A stretch of DNA of 64,000 nucleotides from the NCBI RefSeq assembly GCF_048544455.1, contig NC_133536.1:169342325-169406324 (forward strand). Reading direction: 5' to 3'. Below the pieces are notes generated by a model, which had not been told where the DNA came from, made no database searches, and was given only the letters and a program-made list of their open reading frames with translations. This DNA comes from Silene latifolia. Taxonomy: Eukaryota; Streptophyta; Magnoliopsida; Caryophyllales; Caryophyllaceae. Made by a program: the position numbers and the translations under genes. This document shows positions 22,163 through 33,670 of this stretch, in pieces; the stretch's first letter is position 1, and every line of letters starts with the position of its first letter.

Positions 22163-22167
<5 letters not shown>
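20269..22167. repeat. Right arm of the TIR element, with GTTACTGTAAC motifs
   Basis: Non-coding. GTTACTGTAACATC or its complement occurs near 20285, 20322, 20527, 20576, 20630 and 21215-21243. The part 20805-22167 is similar in inverted orientation to the left arm, and the end (22118-22167) pairs with 7421-7470. Confidence 0.65.
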
Positions 22168-22200
<33 letters not shown>

Positions 22201-22209
22201 TTTTTTTTT

Positions 22210-23222
22210 GAGTAAATTATCAATTACACCCACGCTTAATCCGTTTTTTTACATTTACTCCCACGTCAATTTTTTTTTTTAAATTACACCCAAATTAATA
22301 CCTCCGTTTATAAATTGCACCCAATGCCATTTTCAGGTAGAAAAATTTATAAAATGACGAATTTGCCCCCGCATCTATTCTTCCTCATTCCTCCTCCATT
22401 TACCAGAACTTCCCCTTTCTCGCCTCTACTCCCTTCATTTCATCTCCATCAACATTAAGCTTCACTTAATTTTCCTCCATTTCCCCCCTTTAACCTTCGA
22501 TCATTATTCTAATTATTCATTTAGCTTATGAATTTTGTAGTTTTTTTTTCTCCATTGTAAATTGGGGCTTTTGTAATTTCTGGGCAAACATTGGTGTTTA
22601 TTGCAACTTCTTCATTATTAATTGGAGAAAAAAGGTGACAACTTTTTAATTATGGATTAACACAAATTTCACTAGTTTGGTCTAATTGTTAAACCAATGT
22701 TATTTTTGAGATGCCCAGATGATTTAGTTCGATCTGGGTTTGGTGTTTTGGTGAGGAAAGGGAAGATTAATGGTGTTAAACCAAGATTTGTAATGTTTAT
22801 GATATGTAGCTTCTGGATTTTCGTCAACAAATCGCCGAAACTGCTCTCAAACAACACAACATCAACAACACTATGCGCTTAGGAAGAACCGAATTAAAAA
22901 TTATAATTGCTTGGCATGAATCGAATGAGAATGAATGAGAATGAAGAGAATGAGAAAGATATAGAAGAATGAATGAGGAGAAAAAAAACAAGTTGATGAG
23001 AAGTATGCTTCATAAAAGAAGAAGAAAGGAAGGGCAAAATCGTCCTAAAATCAATGTATTAACCCAAAAAATTTCAAATTTGACGGAAAAGTGGCCTGAA
23101 TCCGATATTGGGTGCAATTTCTAACCTGAGCTATTAACTTGGGTGTAATTTAATAAAAAAATTTGACGTGGGAGTAAATGTAAAAATGTGCATTTGACGT
23201 GGGTGTAATTAATAATTTACTC
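22210..23222. mobile_element. Non-autonomous Mutator-like element with about 60 bp TIRs
   Basis: The left end is GAGTAAATTATCAATTACAC and the right end, reverse-complemented, is GAGTAAATTATTAATTACAC. Both continue into CCCACG and TTTACATTTACTCCCACGTCA. Nine Ts flank it on each side (22201-22209 and 23223-23231), as expected for a 9 bp duplication in a T run. The 1013 bp body contains only short open frames, for example 22697-22882. A smaller relative lies at 31811-32098. The body could be a captured gene fragment, but I recognise no source. Confidence 0.75.
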
Positions 23223-23730
23223 TTTTTTTTTCTACCTTAGAAAGCTACTACTAGGCCTATAGCCCTAGTAGATAAGGCCCAATTCCGCATTTTCGCCCCT
23301 GTACGTACAGTATCGTAAAATTGAAAATGACGGCGCATGACCCACAACGTATCGTTCACGCTGAACCGTATTTGAGTGTGCCCCCATTTCTGGGCAATAC
23401 TTAAAACAAACCCAGGCCCAATTTAAAGCCATATAATTAAACACGGCCTCATGGACATTGACTTCGTTACACCGACAGTAGGAAAAAAATCATATTGTTA
23501 CATATCAACGGTAAATAACTACCTCCCGCCGTATTCATATTATTAACACACTTTTCACCCCCATCTCCAAAGTTACTTCCTTCCGAACATCGTCTTCACT
23601 CTAAAAATTTACTCTCATTTCTCTTCCACTGTCAACCGTCACCATAGTCATAATACACACGGTAACGGTGTTGGAGACGCCACAACAACAAAGTATATAC
23701 ACATTATTACGTACGCATGGTATCTTCATC

Positions 23731-26700
23731 ATGGAAAATGCCAAATTTATTCCCAAAGTCCAATCTAATTGCAATATTCATCACTTTGATAATGTAATTA
23801 ACGATGACATTACCGACTTCGATTCAATCATCAACCACATGTTACCCTCTCTTAATGATAATTATTACCAAGATAATTATGAACAATTTATGTTGGACCG
23901 TGCGGATGATGATGTGTTTGATCCAATGCTCCTATTTTGTAATGAAATAAGCGAAAATCATTTCGTTCCTTTGATTGAACAAGAATTTTCGGAAGTAAAG
24001 CCATTGGTTCAAGTGAATGATAATAGTGACAATAATAATGTCACAATTGTTGTGCATAAAGACGTGGATGTTCCAGAACAAGAATTTGGTAGCGATCGAC
24101 TAGACGAGAAATTACAAGAAGAAGAATTTGAACTAGAAGAGCCAATACCGTTACAAGTGTGGAATGATTATTTGGTTTACGATAATATTATTCCTTGTTC
24201 TCAATGTCAAGTGCTTAGACAAATCATGCATACTAATGGTATTTTAGTTTGTCATGCCATGTTTCTTCATCTTTCTTACAATGCAAGTGTATTAATTAAG
24301 TGCATAGTTATACACAAATTTAAGGGTTTTTTTTTGTATTAGGAAGGAAGGTAACACAAATAACACCATAAATGTAAAGAAATTTAGGGTAATTTAATTG
24401 GATTAAAAATTTTCATGGGAAAATTTCATTCCCAGAAGGCCTCAATTTATTCAAAAAAGTTGAAGAAGTTTGTTCCTTAGTAAAATAATAAAGTGGAAAT
24501 TGATTGGAGGCAAATAATTTGAAAGATTGCAACCCCGCAATTGAGATGAAGTGAAATATTTGTGAATTATATAGTGTATGGGTGGCGTTACTATAATTTA
24601 TCATTTAGGGTTATATCGACTTTTATTTTTATTTTTTTTAATGGGGTTATCATGCTAATCCTGTACATCTGTGTATTTATACATGTATTTGTGTTTTTAG
24701 GTACACAAAGTACAAAGTTGGAAATACATGGAGGAGTTGGTGTTATATCTCATGCTATTCTTGTAAATCACCGCAACTCCAATGATGATGAGACCACACC
24801 GGGCATCCAAGACTATCAAATGATCGAGTAAGTGTTACATAATTTCGATGACGTAGTAAATAGATCGAGTTAGAGACACTAGTCAATTTAGAGATAACTA
24901 GTCTTTTGTAAAATGAATTTACGTAAAATTATAAACTAAGCTATATATCACGCTTACATGACAAGAATATCATCACAAGTTTTGAATTTTATTTATTGCC
25001 GATTAATTTAGTTTAATTTGGTGATATAACAAGGGTGTAAGGATAATTTTGACGATGCTGATTTAGTGAAATTTATACCCTTTGTATTTTTATATCTTTC
25101 AGTTTCTCAAATATTTCGGTGAAAGAGTATTTAGAAAAGTATTTAGAAGAACGGCAACAAAATGGGTATATTTTGTTGAGAGATCCGCTATCATCTTTTT
25201 ATGAAGCTTTGTGTATTGGATACGACTGGCTAAGCCCTAATAATCTTTTTACTCCCCATGATTCTCAAACAAAAACCTCCGGTATGTCACTTATTCTTAC
25301 TAGCGCAGTTGAGCTCTCAATAAGATTTAGTGTTGTCAAGATAGTAACTTAAATGCCCTCTATTTTGATTGTCTGTATATCTATTTCATTTTTTAACGTT
25401 TCAGCAGTTACAAATTTATTATCGTTCCATTCGGAAAAAAATGTTTACTTTATCAAATTACTTCATCATTCCGATTAAGGATATATCGAGTTAGGGATTG
25501 ACAAGCATGTAATGCAGTAACGTCTATCAACTATTATTAGTTTAATTTTTTGGTACCTTTATCATCTTCGTCATGGGAACGCCTCTCCTAATCACCTTAG
25601 TATTAGAATTTACAAATAATCAAAGCAATAGATAAAATATTATTATCGTATTTGAAAATATGACTATCTAGTAGAGTGTTATATATTTTCAGTGGGAGAG
25701 CAAAGTATTGTACAAAAGGATCATGGCGAAACATCTTACCAAGTAAAAGATAATTCACGAAAGCGGCACCACCACCACCACCACCGCCACGACGTAAAGG
25801 TTACTCATAACGCTAAGGACAAATTAGCAGAGGCTAATAAACAAGCACCAAAAATGCCAAGGATGGAGCTTTCTGTTCAGGTTGTGTTATTCTTTCATAC
25901 TTGTAATGCATGTAATCAATCTAGTTATGTATATATATTTCTTGTCTTATTAATTAATATTGTTTGTTGTTACATCAATTAAGTTGTGCAGAGGGAGAGA
26001 ACGAAGAACATGGTTATTGAGGAATTTGCACAATATTTTGATCTACCTTTGGAACATGCAATTAAAAAATTGCGTCTATGTGATACTGTCGTCAAGAAGA
26101 AACTTCGTTCCTTTGGTGTACCTCGCTGGCCTTTTAGGAAGGTTATTGCCTTCCCACCCTTTTGCTTCTTATATCAATGTATAGTCCACCATATCATTCT
26201 ATCACATTACCATATGTATATGAGAAGATCATATTAGAATTCGATTGCATGACATAACTAACAAATACAATACGGGCCCAACACCCATACCCTACTTTTT
26301 AGAGTTTGGGAAAATGTCTCAAATTTGAAAAGATTATTTGAATAGCATTTATACACATGTATATATTTAACGGCTACATATATTTAGTTTTCGTTGGACA
26401 CGCCATTAATTTGGAAGGGTGTCAAATGGTCAGTTCAATTACAAGGGGGCATGAGAAGAAACATCCAAGTACAATTAATTTAGTTTGAGTTTATTTATTA
26501 AAATTTTATTTTTTCAACATATTTCCGGCTATTATAACCTTGATCCTTAAATATAAAGCGGGAAGAATATAAAAAAGTACTCCGTATTTATCATAAATTC
26601 ATAATTCCTCACTCGTTACCACTTTATCAAGCCCTTGTCCGTCCATTCGATATACATTATTTAGAATATACAGTAAAATTACTTGAAAAAAAAATATTTA

Positions 26701-26940
26701 CAAGTTGTACGTATTGCTCCTATATGAAATACTTTTTAGAATATTGATAAGTTGTATTGGTCCTTGTGCTATTTTTAGGTAAAAAGTATTAAGAGGAGAA
26801 TATCGGAGTTGAGTAGAGATCTAGAGGTGCAGAATCCAGAATTGAGGATGAATATTGCGATTGAGATTCAAAAGCTTCAACAACTTGTCGATGGAATTCT
26901 TAGTGGAAATATTGACATTATTAGAGATGTTCTTGTATGA
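23731..26940 (+). CDS. RWP-RK domain transcription factor, RKD type (six exons, 437 aa)
   Basis: Six exons join in frame with GT-AG introns: 23731-24238, 24701-24827, 25103-25281, 25693-25880, 25992-26141 and 26779-26940. The first in-frame ATG (23731) was chosen. Residues 336-394 form the RWP-RK DNA-binding domain: an amphipathic helix region (MVIEEFAQYFDLPLEHAIKKL), then CDTVVKKKLRSFGVPRWPFR and KVKSIKRRI, with RWPFRK at 379-384. The last intron falls directly after this motif. A leucine/isoleucine-patterned C-terminus (LSRDLEVQNPELRMNIAIEI) may form a coiled coil. N-terminal parts include an acidic region and YEALCIGYDWLSP, and a His run sits at about 297-304. RKD proteins are nuclear regulators of egg-cell and gametophyte identity. 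They lack the PB1 domain of NLPs, and none is present here. No break is seen. UTRs are undefined. Confidence 0.85.
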
Positions 26941-27370
26941 TGACAATCTTTTATATATACCAACGTAATTTCGATCTTGTAAATAACTTTTAGTTTCAAA
27001 TAATTTACATAATAGGAGAGTCGCTTTTATGAAATATAAATTCTAAAAAAAAAAAATGAACGCAATTCAAAATGACTCAATAAATACCCGAACTTAAAAT
27101 AACTTGATCTAACTTGTCCGTATTTGGTATATTCGAAACATTGTAAATAACTAAATATCCAATTGAAAACCTTGCAAAAATGACCCGTTTACTTAAATTT
27201 AAATACAAGTCAACATATAAGGTCTTTGTCCTACTGAAACAGTCAATCAATGAATCTAATGAATATGCATTTGACTCTTTCATAGTCTTTCCCATTCGGT
27301 CGGCAACTATCTCACTTTTCCCCTAAAACGTCAATTGTTGCATACAAAATCCTACATTAGTCTTCGAAAA
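26941..27370. other. Intergenic, 3' of the RKD gene
   Basis: AT-rich, likely containing the 3' UTR and polyadenylation region of the RKD gene. Nothing else is recognised. Confidence 0.5.
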
Positions 27371-27541
27371 TAATATTGATTTTCCTAAAATATGCTCTAA
27401 AGGCACTTGTTAAGAATATTATTTAAATAGAAAATTTGATAATAAATATTACATTGAAATCTGAAAAAAGTAATTTATTTTCTATTTAAATAATATTCTT
27501 AATATGTGTCCGACACATTTTAGAAAAACCAAAACAATATT
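27371..27541. mobile_element. Foldback MITE, about 170 bp
   Basis: The left arm contains TAATATTG, CCTAAAATATG and TTAAGAATATTATTTAAATA. The right arm contains the same in inverted order (TATTTAAATAATATTCTTAA, CATTTTAG, CAATATTA). The arms are about 65 bp with a short spacer, so the element would fold into a hairpin. TA dinucleotides at both ends would fit a Tc1/mariner-type duplication, but this is not certain. Confidence 0.6.
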
Positions 27542-27961
27542 ATACATTTATGTCACTATTCTAGGTCACAATCTTAGACACCTCGCAAGTGTTTGATAAG
27601 CAAACATATTGTATAATTATATATACATGATCAATATTATTTGGATTAGTTCCCTCCACGATCAACATATCTAGCTTTGATGATATCATCGAGTACATGT
27701 CAACCCAAATGTTCCTTTCTTAAAGCTCAAAGTATCATGTTTGAATCTTTGATTTTGATGGATACCAATGAAAATGGTGTGACCAAGTCTATGATACTTC
27801 TAATAACTAGAGAAATATCCAACTTTATTAGGTATGAAGATTGGACTAATTAAAAGCAACTTGAAATGTCACTAGTTTATTAAGACATAAACATTAGTAT
27901 CTCCTACAAGTTGGGAAGAAATGACAAATGTAATTAAAACGTCTATCAAGATTCAAGAGTC

Positions 27962-28153
27962 GGGTACCATGAGCATTTAGATCAATTAGCAAGGGATTGT
28001 TCTATCTTAACAAGAGGTCTCGTGTTCGAGCCCTGAGAACGCAGCAGTGTTAAAACTCATGAGGGAGAGTTTTACCGCCCTAGTCGTCCTACCCGACTCT
28101 AATCCGATTAAACCCGATGGTTTACGCACACAAAAAAAAAAAAAAAAAAAAAA
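27962..28153 (+). mobile_element. SINE with poly(A) tail
   Basis: An 11 bp duplication, ATTCAAGAGTC, flanks the element (27951-27961 and 28154-28164). Inside lies a pol III B-box-like GTTCGAGCCC (about 28024-28033) with a weaker A-box-like stretch upstream, and the element ends in more than 20 As. Length is about 190 bp. These are the defining parts of a tRNA-derived SINE. The family name is not known to me. Confidence 0.75.
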
Positions 28154-28164
28154 ATTCAAGAGTC

Positions 28165-28664
28165 AGGTGTGGAAGGAAAAGGGAAAGAAGCATAGACAAA
28201 TTTAAATTAATTTCCATGGTCCTCTAGAACATGATACAATTTACACCAGGGAATTTACGCCCTATGAATTGTTATTTCACGTGAATTGGCACCCTCTTCT
28301 AGTAACGAGACAACTACTTATTTTGAAATCAAACGGAGGCTTAGGCTTTTCAGCTGGATATCGCTTTAATATGTAAACCTATGTATCACAAAAAAAAAAT
28401 AAAAAAAAAATAAAAAAAAACCAAGATTTTGTTTATTTATCTATGATTATAAGCTGCATATCTCATTATTTACATTGCATACATGCTGATACAACACTTC
28501 AACAAAACATATTTACAATAATTAACATTCAATGTCCCCTGTTTAGTACTTTATTCAAAGTTTAAACAGGAAGTGGGAACATGAATGATGACGAGTTTCA
28601 AACCCAAGCCATGAATATTAACATTCAATGGCTTCCACGGTAAGTTGATTGTCATCTCCATTAT
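28165..28664. other. Intergenic, 3' flank of the carrier gene
   Basis: AT-rich sequence with an interrupted A-rich run near 28388-28420, possibly the tail of another short retroposon. The portion next to 28664 is probably the 3' UTR of the carrier gene. Confidence 0.4.
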
Positions 28665-29699
28665 TTACTGGTTTTTAGTAGACAATCTTTTGAGCAGCTC
28701 ATAAGTGGTCACCATTGTAGCAGCAGACATGGACATTGAAGCCCATCTTGGGCCCAACCCTCTATAACAAGCTGCAAACCCACCTTCCTTAAGCAAATCC
28801 CGGACTGTTTGAGTCAATGTTGGCTGCCCACCTCGGCCACCACGCTCGCCATCCAACACTTGCAACCTCGTCTTGACTGTATCAACTGGCATAGTGATCA
28901 AGGCTGAAACACCACTAGCAAATACTGCACTCACCCCTTGAACACCAACCATACATAAAGGATTAGGCACTAAAATCTTGCCATTTTCACAATTCTTCTC
29001 ATCTTTCTTCCACTTACACTTGTAACATCCAATCCCATCCCAAATTAACCGATAAGCGACTGAGTAAGTCCCCCACCAAACTGCACTAGAAGGTGCATAT
29101 GTCAAGGTGGAAATACCAAAACCCCTATATAACCCTCTAATTCCATCAACCCTTAAGATCTTCCTAAATGCATCAAACCCGTTAGTGTAATTCGACACGC
29201 TAGAAGACCCTCTTTTAGTACAACCACCTTGAACCATAAGCCTCTGGCTAACAACATCAACTGGGGTCCAAACAAGTTGTGCCGCCATTGAAGCAGTCAA
29301 TCCAGCTACAACATTAGCAGTGGTAGTTGAATAAGCTTCGGAAAATCCTACCCTTACACTAGCTTTCCCTACATTACTCTTGGTGACTTCTAGGGCAGTC
29401 ATGTATAGGGCACGGGCCGGGATTGTCCCCATCAAAGACGTCCCAAAACCCTTGTAAAATGCACGTGGCCCTTCCTGACGTAACATCAGGAAGGCCATTT
29501 TCTTACATGGTATCGGAGACTGATTGACCTGCTGTCGCGTTTTTAACACGACAGCAGGGTATAAAGCGGACGAGACACCCGAGAAAAGAGCGGCTCCTAG
29601 AACAAAGAACTTTGATTTGTCAAGCATGTGCCAATCAATTTCGGCCGGCAAGCGGACTTGGATGTCCCTAGATTCGTCTTCAGCTACACCTATACTCAT
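28665..29699 (-). CDS. Mitochondrial carrier family protein (SLC25A44-like), 344 aa, intronless
   Basis: Three carrier repeats of about 100 residues are present. Repeat 1 has YPAVVLKTRQQV (Pro48, Lys53). Repeat 2 has PVDVVSQR (146-153) and repeat 3 PVDTVKTR (271-278), both matching the Px[DE]xx[KR] signature. Each repeat is followed by the usual YKGFG, YRGFG or YRGLG block. These proteins form six-helix exchangers in the mitochondrial inner membrane. The N-terminus (LPAEIDWHMLDKSKFFVLGA, ALFSGVSSALYP) closely resembles the plant proteins related to SLC25A44, whose animal member carries branched-chain amino acids. The plant substrate is not certain. A Cys/Lys-rich insert (225-237) lies between repeats 2 and 3. 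The frame is intact, with one exon and the ATG at 29699. Confidence 0.9.
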   Translation of the reverse strand: MSIGVAEDESRDIQVRLPAEIDWHMLDKSKFFVLGAALFSGVSSALYPAVVLKTRQQVNQSPIPCKKMAFLMLRQEGPRAFYKGFGTSLMGTIPARALYMTALEVTKSNVGKASVRVGFSEAYSTTTANVVAGLTASMAAQLVWTPVDVVSQRLMVQGGCTKRGSSSVSNYTNGFDAFRKILRVDGIRGLYRGFGISTLTYAPSSAVWWGTYSVAYRLIWDGIGCYKCKWKKDEKNCENGKILVPNPLCMVGVQGVSAVFASGVSALITMPVDTVKTRLQVLDGERGGRGGQPTLTQTVRDLLKEGGFAACYRGLGPRWASMSMSAATMVTTYELLKRLSTKNQ

Positions 29700-30049
29700 C
29701 TTCTAACTAAATTACCCGAAAATTAATAAACTAATTGGATCCCTTTACACTAAATTAAACAGAAAGCAATAATTCATAGTCAAGGAGAAGAAAAGTGCAA
29801 GAAACAGTGAAATTTTATTTCTTTGCTTCTTTGAGGAATTTTAACAAACAGTTGGCAGACAATCAAAAGAATCAAAGAAAAACGCACCAAAAGCTTGAAT
29901 CTCACCGAAAAAAGATGACATCTTTGAAAGGATAAGGTGGTTTGGTGATCTGGGTTATTAGTTTTATGGAGGGATTGATGTTAATTAGGGAGAAATTTGA
30001 TGAGAAAATGGAAATTTTAGAGTATGAGCAATAAAAGGAGATATATAGG
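29700..30049 (-). promoter_or_regulatory. 5' UTR and core promoter region of the carrier gene
   Basis: On the minus strand CCCTATATATCTCC lies at about 30037-30050, roughly 340 bp upstream of the ATG. It is a good TATA-box candidate, giving a 5' UTR of about 300 bp. Start site inferred, not shown. Confidence 0.45.
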
Positions 30050-30235
30050 GGACATCTGATAAAGGGGTGCATTATACTAGTATAATTAAGTTGAATAGCG
30101 AGAGTGTACGTGTGTGCTCATGTTTGGATGTTAGAGCAGCATTTTGTGTGTATGTCTCGTTATTGGAGTGTGGGACGATGATGGGTCTTTTGGCACCAAA
30201 TGTGGGTCATTTCACAACTCTATATGGGTTAATTG

Positions 30236-30265
30236 CTAGTTTTGGAACCCGTGCATTGCACGGGT
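30236..30265 (-). mobile_element. Helitron 3' terminus-like hairpin
   Basis: On the minus strand a perfect hairpin (ACCCGTGCAATGCACGGGT) is followed about 8 bases later by CTAG, the layout of a Helitron 3' end. The base after CTAG is C rather than the usual T, and I could not find the 5' TC end to its right, so this may be a decayed copy. Confidence 0.4.
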
Positions 30266-31810
30266 GATGACGAAAAATATTATTAAAAGTAAAAACTTAT
30301 GTGTTTTTTGGATTTAGTAAATTAATATAGAAAATTCAGTATGTTTTTTGAAAGAGACCGTTTCTCACTACATTAATGAAAGATAACTAATAAATATAGT
30401 AAAAATTAACTAAAAAGAAAAACATAAAAATAATAACTACCTCTTATGAGAGAGGTCTCTCACTAACATTAATGAAAGACCGTCTTTCTTAAGAATTTGT
30501 GTAGAAAATTTTACTTTCTCTACCTATGCACTTTTTATAAGTTTATATTGCTTAATTTTATTCAAAGTACTTGACTTCTTTTTTCTCGACTTTTTAACTT
30601 ATGAGAGGTGAAATTCTAAAAGTGGATATAAAATTATTGTATATCATCTATTTACTTACGCAATATACATTTAATTTTACTCATTGTTGTATGTTTTTTT
30701 CTTATCATATTGCCCCTCTTCGGCCTCTTGTTTGTTGTCCTCTCAATTCTCTACCTTCTTTCTCATTACCTCTCCCACCCTATATCGTTTGGACGTCTGG
30801 AAGAAGCACCATTCACCATTACTGACCCACTACCTTGAGACCCACCAGCAGACCCTCAATTGTAGTAACACCTCGAATCACGACGTCCCTTTCAGCCCTA
30901 TCTCAGCACATCAACTTAAGTGGTAAACTCCATATTGGTGCAACTGTCATTCTTGTACAGTAGCTATACATCTATACCACTTCTACCATTCTACGCACTG
31001 GCGGAGTCAGGATTTGAATTTAGGGGGAACGAATGACTAATTTCATAAAGTACACTCGAAAAAATTTAACTAAAAATTTCAAAAATTTCATCCGCCAGAG
31101 GGTGGAACTGCCCCTGATAACCCCCCTAGCTCCACCACTGATTCTAAGTATTCTTATTATCAAATATCGCACACTATTTTACTGAGCCAGGTTCCTTAAA
31201 AAAAATTACAATGAGATCTTGATTTTCAATATCTCAAGAAAAAATGTGGTCTCTGTATATAGATCATACTAATTCAATAAGTGGTACGCGGATAATATAT
31301 ACTCCTTGATAATGAATAAAACATCAAGCACCTGATTGTTAATCGTACGTACAAAATAGTATGTATCCATTTCAATCATAAATGTTTCAATTCATCGTAA
31401 AAGTGTTATGAATTTGAAGTGCCAACTAAACGTATCAATTGTTGTGCTTCTTAGTGAGTTATTGAAATTAAGTAGAAAACATGTTAAATGAATCCTCACG
31501 ACAAAGTTTGAAAATAGAAATGAAACTGCTAACAACGATACTAATTATAAAATGGTTTAAGAATGAGATGTTTTAGTTAAAAATCTTCGTAGTGACATGT
31601 AAAGGCTATGAATGCTTATGCATCATCGTGGTTTGGCAATGCATTTTTGATATATACGCATAAAAACTTGGAAGTAATGGGTTTACCACTAAATTAATTG
31701 AGAGATCACTATTCTGTGTACTGTACGTATCTCGGGACCGTATTGATGATAGTGTGGTATAGCTCTTTATTTTCATACCTTTTTTTTCCATAATAAAGGA
31801 ATATATTTTA
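30266..31810. other. Gene-free AT-rich intergenic DNA
   Basis: No coding sequence supported. Contains a fragment at about 30997-31140 (GGCGGAGTCAGGATTTGAAT ... CCCCTAGCTCCACCACTG) with the look of a decayed transposon end found widely in plants. Confidence 0.4.
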
Positions 31811-32098
31811 GAGTAAATTATCAATTACACTCACGCTTAATCCACTTTTTTACATTTACTCTCACATTGTTTTGGGCAAATAACTATGCTTAATAATAGA
31901 AGAGCGAAGGGTAAAATACTCATGAAATTATTGTTTTGCCGAAAAAAAATTGAAAAGTGACGGAAATATAGCCTGAATCCGATATTGGGTGGAAAATGTA
32001 AACTGAGCAATTATTTTGAGTGTAAAATATTAAAAAAAATTGACGTGGAGTAAATGTAAAAAAGTGGATTAAGCGTGGGTGTAATTGATAATTTACTC
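31811..32098. mobile_element. Mutator-type MITE, 288 bp, related to 22210-23222
   Basis: Terminal repeats (GAGTAAATTATCAATTACAC, then CACGCTTAATCCACTTTTTT) are inverted at the right end. A perfect 9 bp duplication, TATATTTTA, flanks it at 31802-31810 and 32099-32107. Internal sequence (GCCTGAATCCGATATTGGGTG) matches the 1 kb relative near 23093-23115, so this looks like an internal-deletion derivative of the same family. Confidence 0.85.
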
Positions 32099-32168
32099 TA
32101 TATTTTATCTGTACCCGTGATTTATACCTGTTTTATTATTTTTTCTACGATATTTAATTTAAATTTTA

Positions 32169-32356
32169 CTCCGTATATGGTCTCACAATAAATTTATTGT
32201 GAGAGTGTCTCTTAAGAAACGACTCAATGATATACAAAGATCTATAAAATTCACTAATATTGCAAAAATGATATTCTTATTCGTTTAAACGTACCTATGA
32301 GAAGCCAATTGTAATTACAATTTCGTCAATAAATATCACGTCTGTTACATACGGAG
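32169..32356. mobile_element. Stowaway-like MITE, about 190 bp
   Basis: CTCCGTATATGG at the left and the inverted CATACGGAG at the right are each bordered by TA, fitting the Tc1/mariner (Stowaway) group. An internal palindromic stretch around AATAAATTTATTGTGAGA is present. The ends are short and diverged. Confidence 0.4.
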
Positions 32357-32370
32357 TACATATTTAGTTA

Positions 32371-33628
32371 TTGACTATATATTTCTTGCTTAAAGAGATT
32401 GGTATGTTGCCACTCCCAGACTATTCTTTTCCAAAGATTGACATACCAAACGTGGACACCAATGTTGTCGATTTTGGCAATAAAGTCATTCTAAGACATG
32501 GTAGAATGCACTTAGCTTGTAAGAATATAAGCCATCATCCAATAATTTATAAAGGGACAATTTCAAAGAATTGGAGATAATACTAATTAAGTATGAAAAT
32601 TATAACTCTTCACTCCCTTTGTCATTACTTCACCACTCCTTGTCTTTTTGTCTTTTTTATTTCGAACTTCATTATCCGATAATAATTACTCAAAATTAAC
32701 GTGATCTAATTATGTAGTATCAAAATCATCTTAACCGTACCGCCTTAACATTGAAGTATTTAACCCCATAACTTATTAATCCAAAGAATGTTTCTTTGCT
32801 GAAAAATGTATGTAGTGATCGTTATCTTAACATTTTATTATAAACAAATTAAAAAAATCATGTCAAACCAACGACAAACAAACAAAATTCAAAAAACATT
32901 ATTCACTCTGCTAAATTACTTAACCCTGATGCTTAGACAAAATAGAAAACATTGTGGAATTGTATACCTACACGCCTACTTTGATCATGCTCTTGGAGTC
33001 TATAACCTGTAAGTTAGACATTTGAAATATAAAAATCTTCAAACCAAACTAATTATAAAGCGGCCAAAGACGATATCTAATTGTGCCTAAATAGAAGAAA
33101 CCATGCTCACATGATATTATGAGCAAGCAAAGGAAGAAGATATGGTGAATGGCTGATGAATAATGACAGCGTACACATACAAAAATATTGAAATTTAGAA
33201 TCTGTTATATATGGGATATTAGGGTAGATTGTTGAACAATTAAAATCATTTCCTTTTTTGTTGTAGATTTTGTGGAGCATATCAAGTAACTAAGCGTGGT
33301 TTGTTATGCCATAATTAAGGCAATAGGTTAATAAAATTTACATTTAAACTTGAAAACTTGGATTGGTTGATTGACATTTTAAATTTTAAATTAGGATAAA
33401 ATCTTTTAAATTATACGGTTGACCTGAATCTGTTAATTTTAATATAGTGATAATAATTAGTGATTTCATATATGGCAAAATTTTAATATGAATACGAAAA
33501 TGATGCTTATTTGTCGGGATTTACAAAGATTGTCTTTCATAAATTAATGATTAATTAAAAATGAATTAAATGGAAAATAGATTAGTGAAGTGTTAAATAT
33601 AGAATAATTAAGGTGTGAATGACACTTG
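32371..33628. other. Gene-free AT-rich intergenic DNA
   Basis: Only short open frames (for example 32371-32580) without recognisable domains. I see no gene here. Confidence 0.4.
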
Positions 33629-33670
33629 GCAGAAGCCATCTACTGATGACACGTGGCAGATGGTTTCTGC
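33629..33670. repeat. Short inverted repeat (13 bp arms, one mismatch)
   Basis: GCAGAAGCCATCT and AGATGGTTTCTGC are separated by 16 bases, and the mismatch would be a G-U pair in RNA on one strand. Isolated, with no visible gene around. Confidence 0.5.

Larger units (their letters stand above)
7421..22167. mobile_element. Non-autonomous TIR DNA transposon with long degenerate inverted arms, split by an LTR element
   Basis: The left end reads GTGAGTCTAGGTATCTTAGG followed by TGAGTCTAGCAT. The reverse complement of the right end reads ATGAGTCTAGCATCTTAGAT followed by GAGTCTAGCAT, so the termini are inverted repeats of about 50 bp. Inverted similarity extends deep inside. The block at 8830-8990 (GGTTTGAGAAATCAA, GATAGGCATGAAGAAA, GTTATTGAAGT) reappears inverted at 20805-20960. 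The arms are therefore about 1.5 kb each and diverged. No transposase is visible. Both arms carry GTTACTGTAAC-type motifs. The LTR retrotransposon E1 sits inside with its own 5 bp duplication. Long TIRs without coding sequence suggest a Mutator-like or foldback type, but the superfamily is not proven. Confidence 0.65.

Noticed and set aside
28020-28040. Possible tRNA gene (B-box GTTCGAGCCC)
   Set aside because: No cloverleaf follows. It is part of a SINE with A tail and flanking duplication.
29524-29706. Plus-strand open frame over the carrier start
   Set aside because: Antisense shadow of the carrier gene.
32371-32580. 69-codon open frame starting MTIYFLLKEIGMLPL
   Set aside because: No recognisable domain, no intron signals, AT-rich intergenic context.
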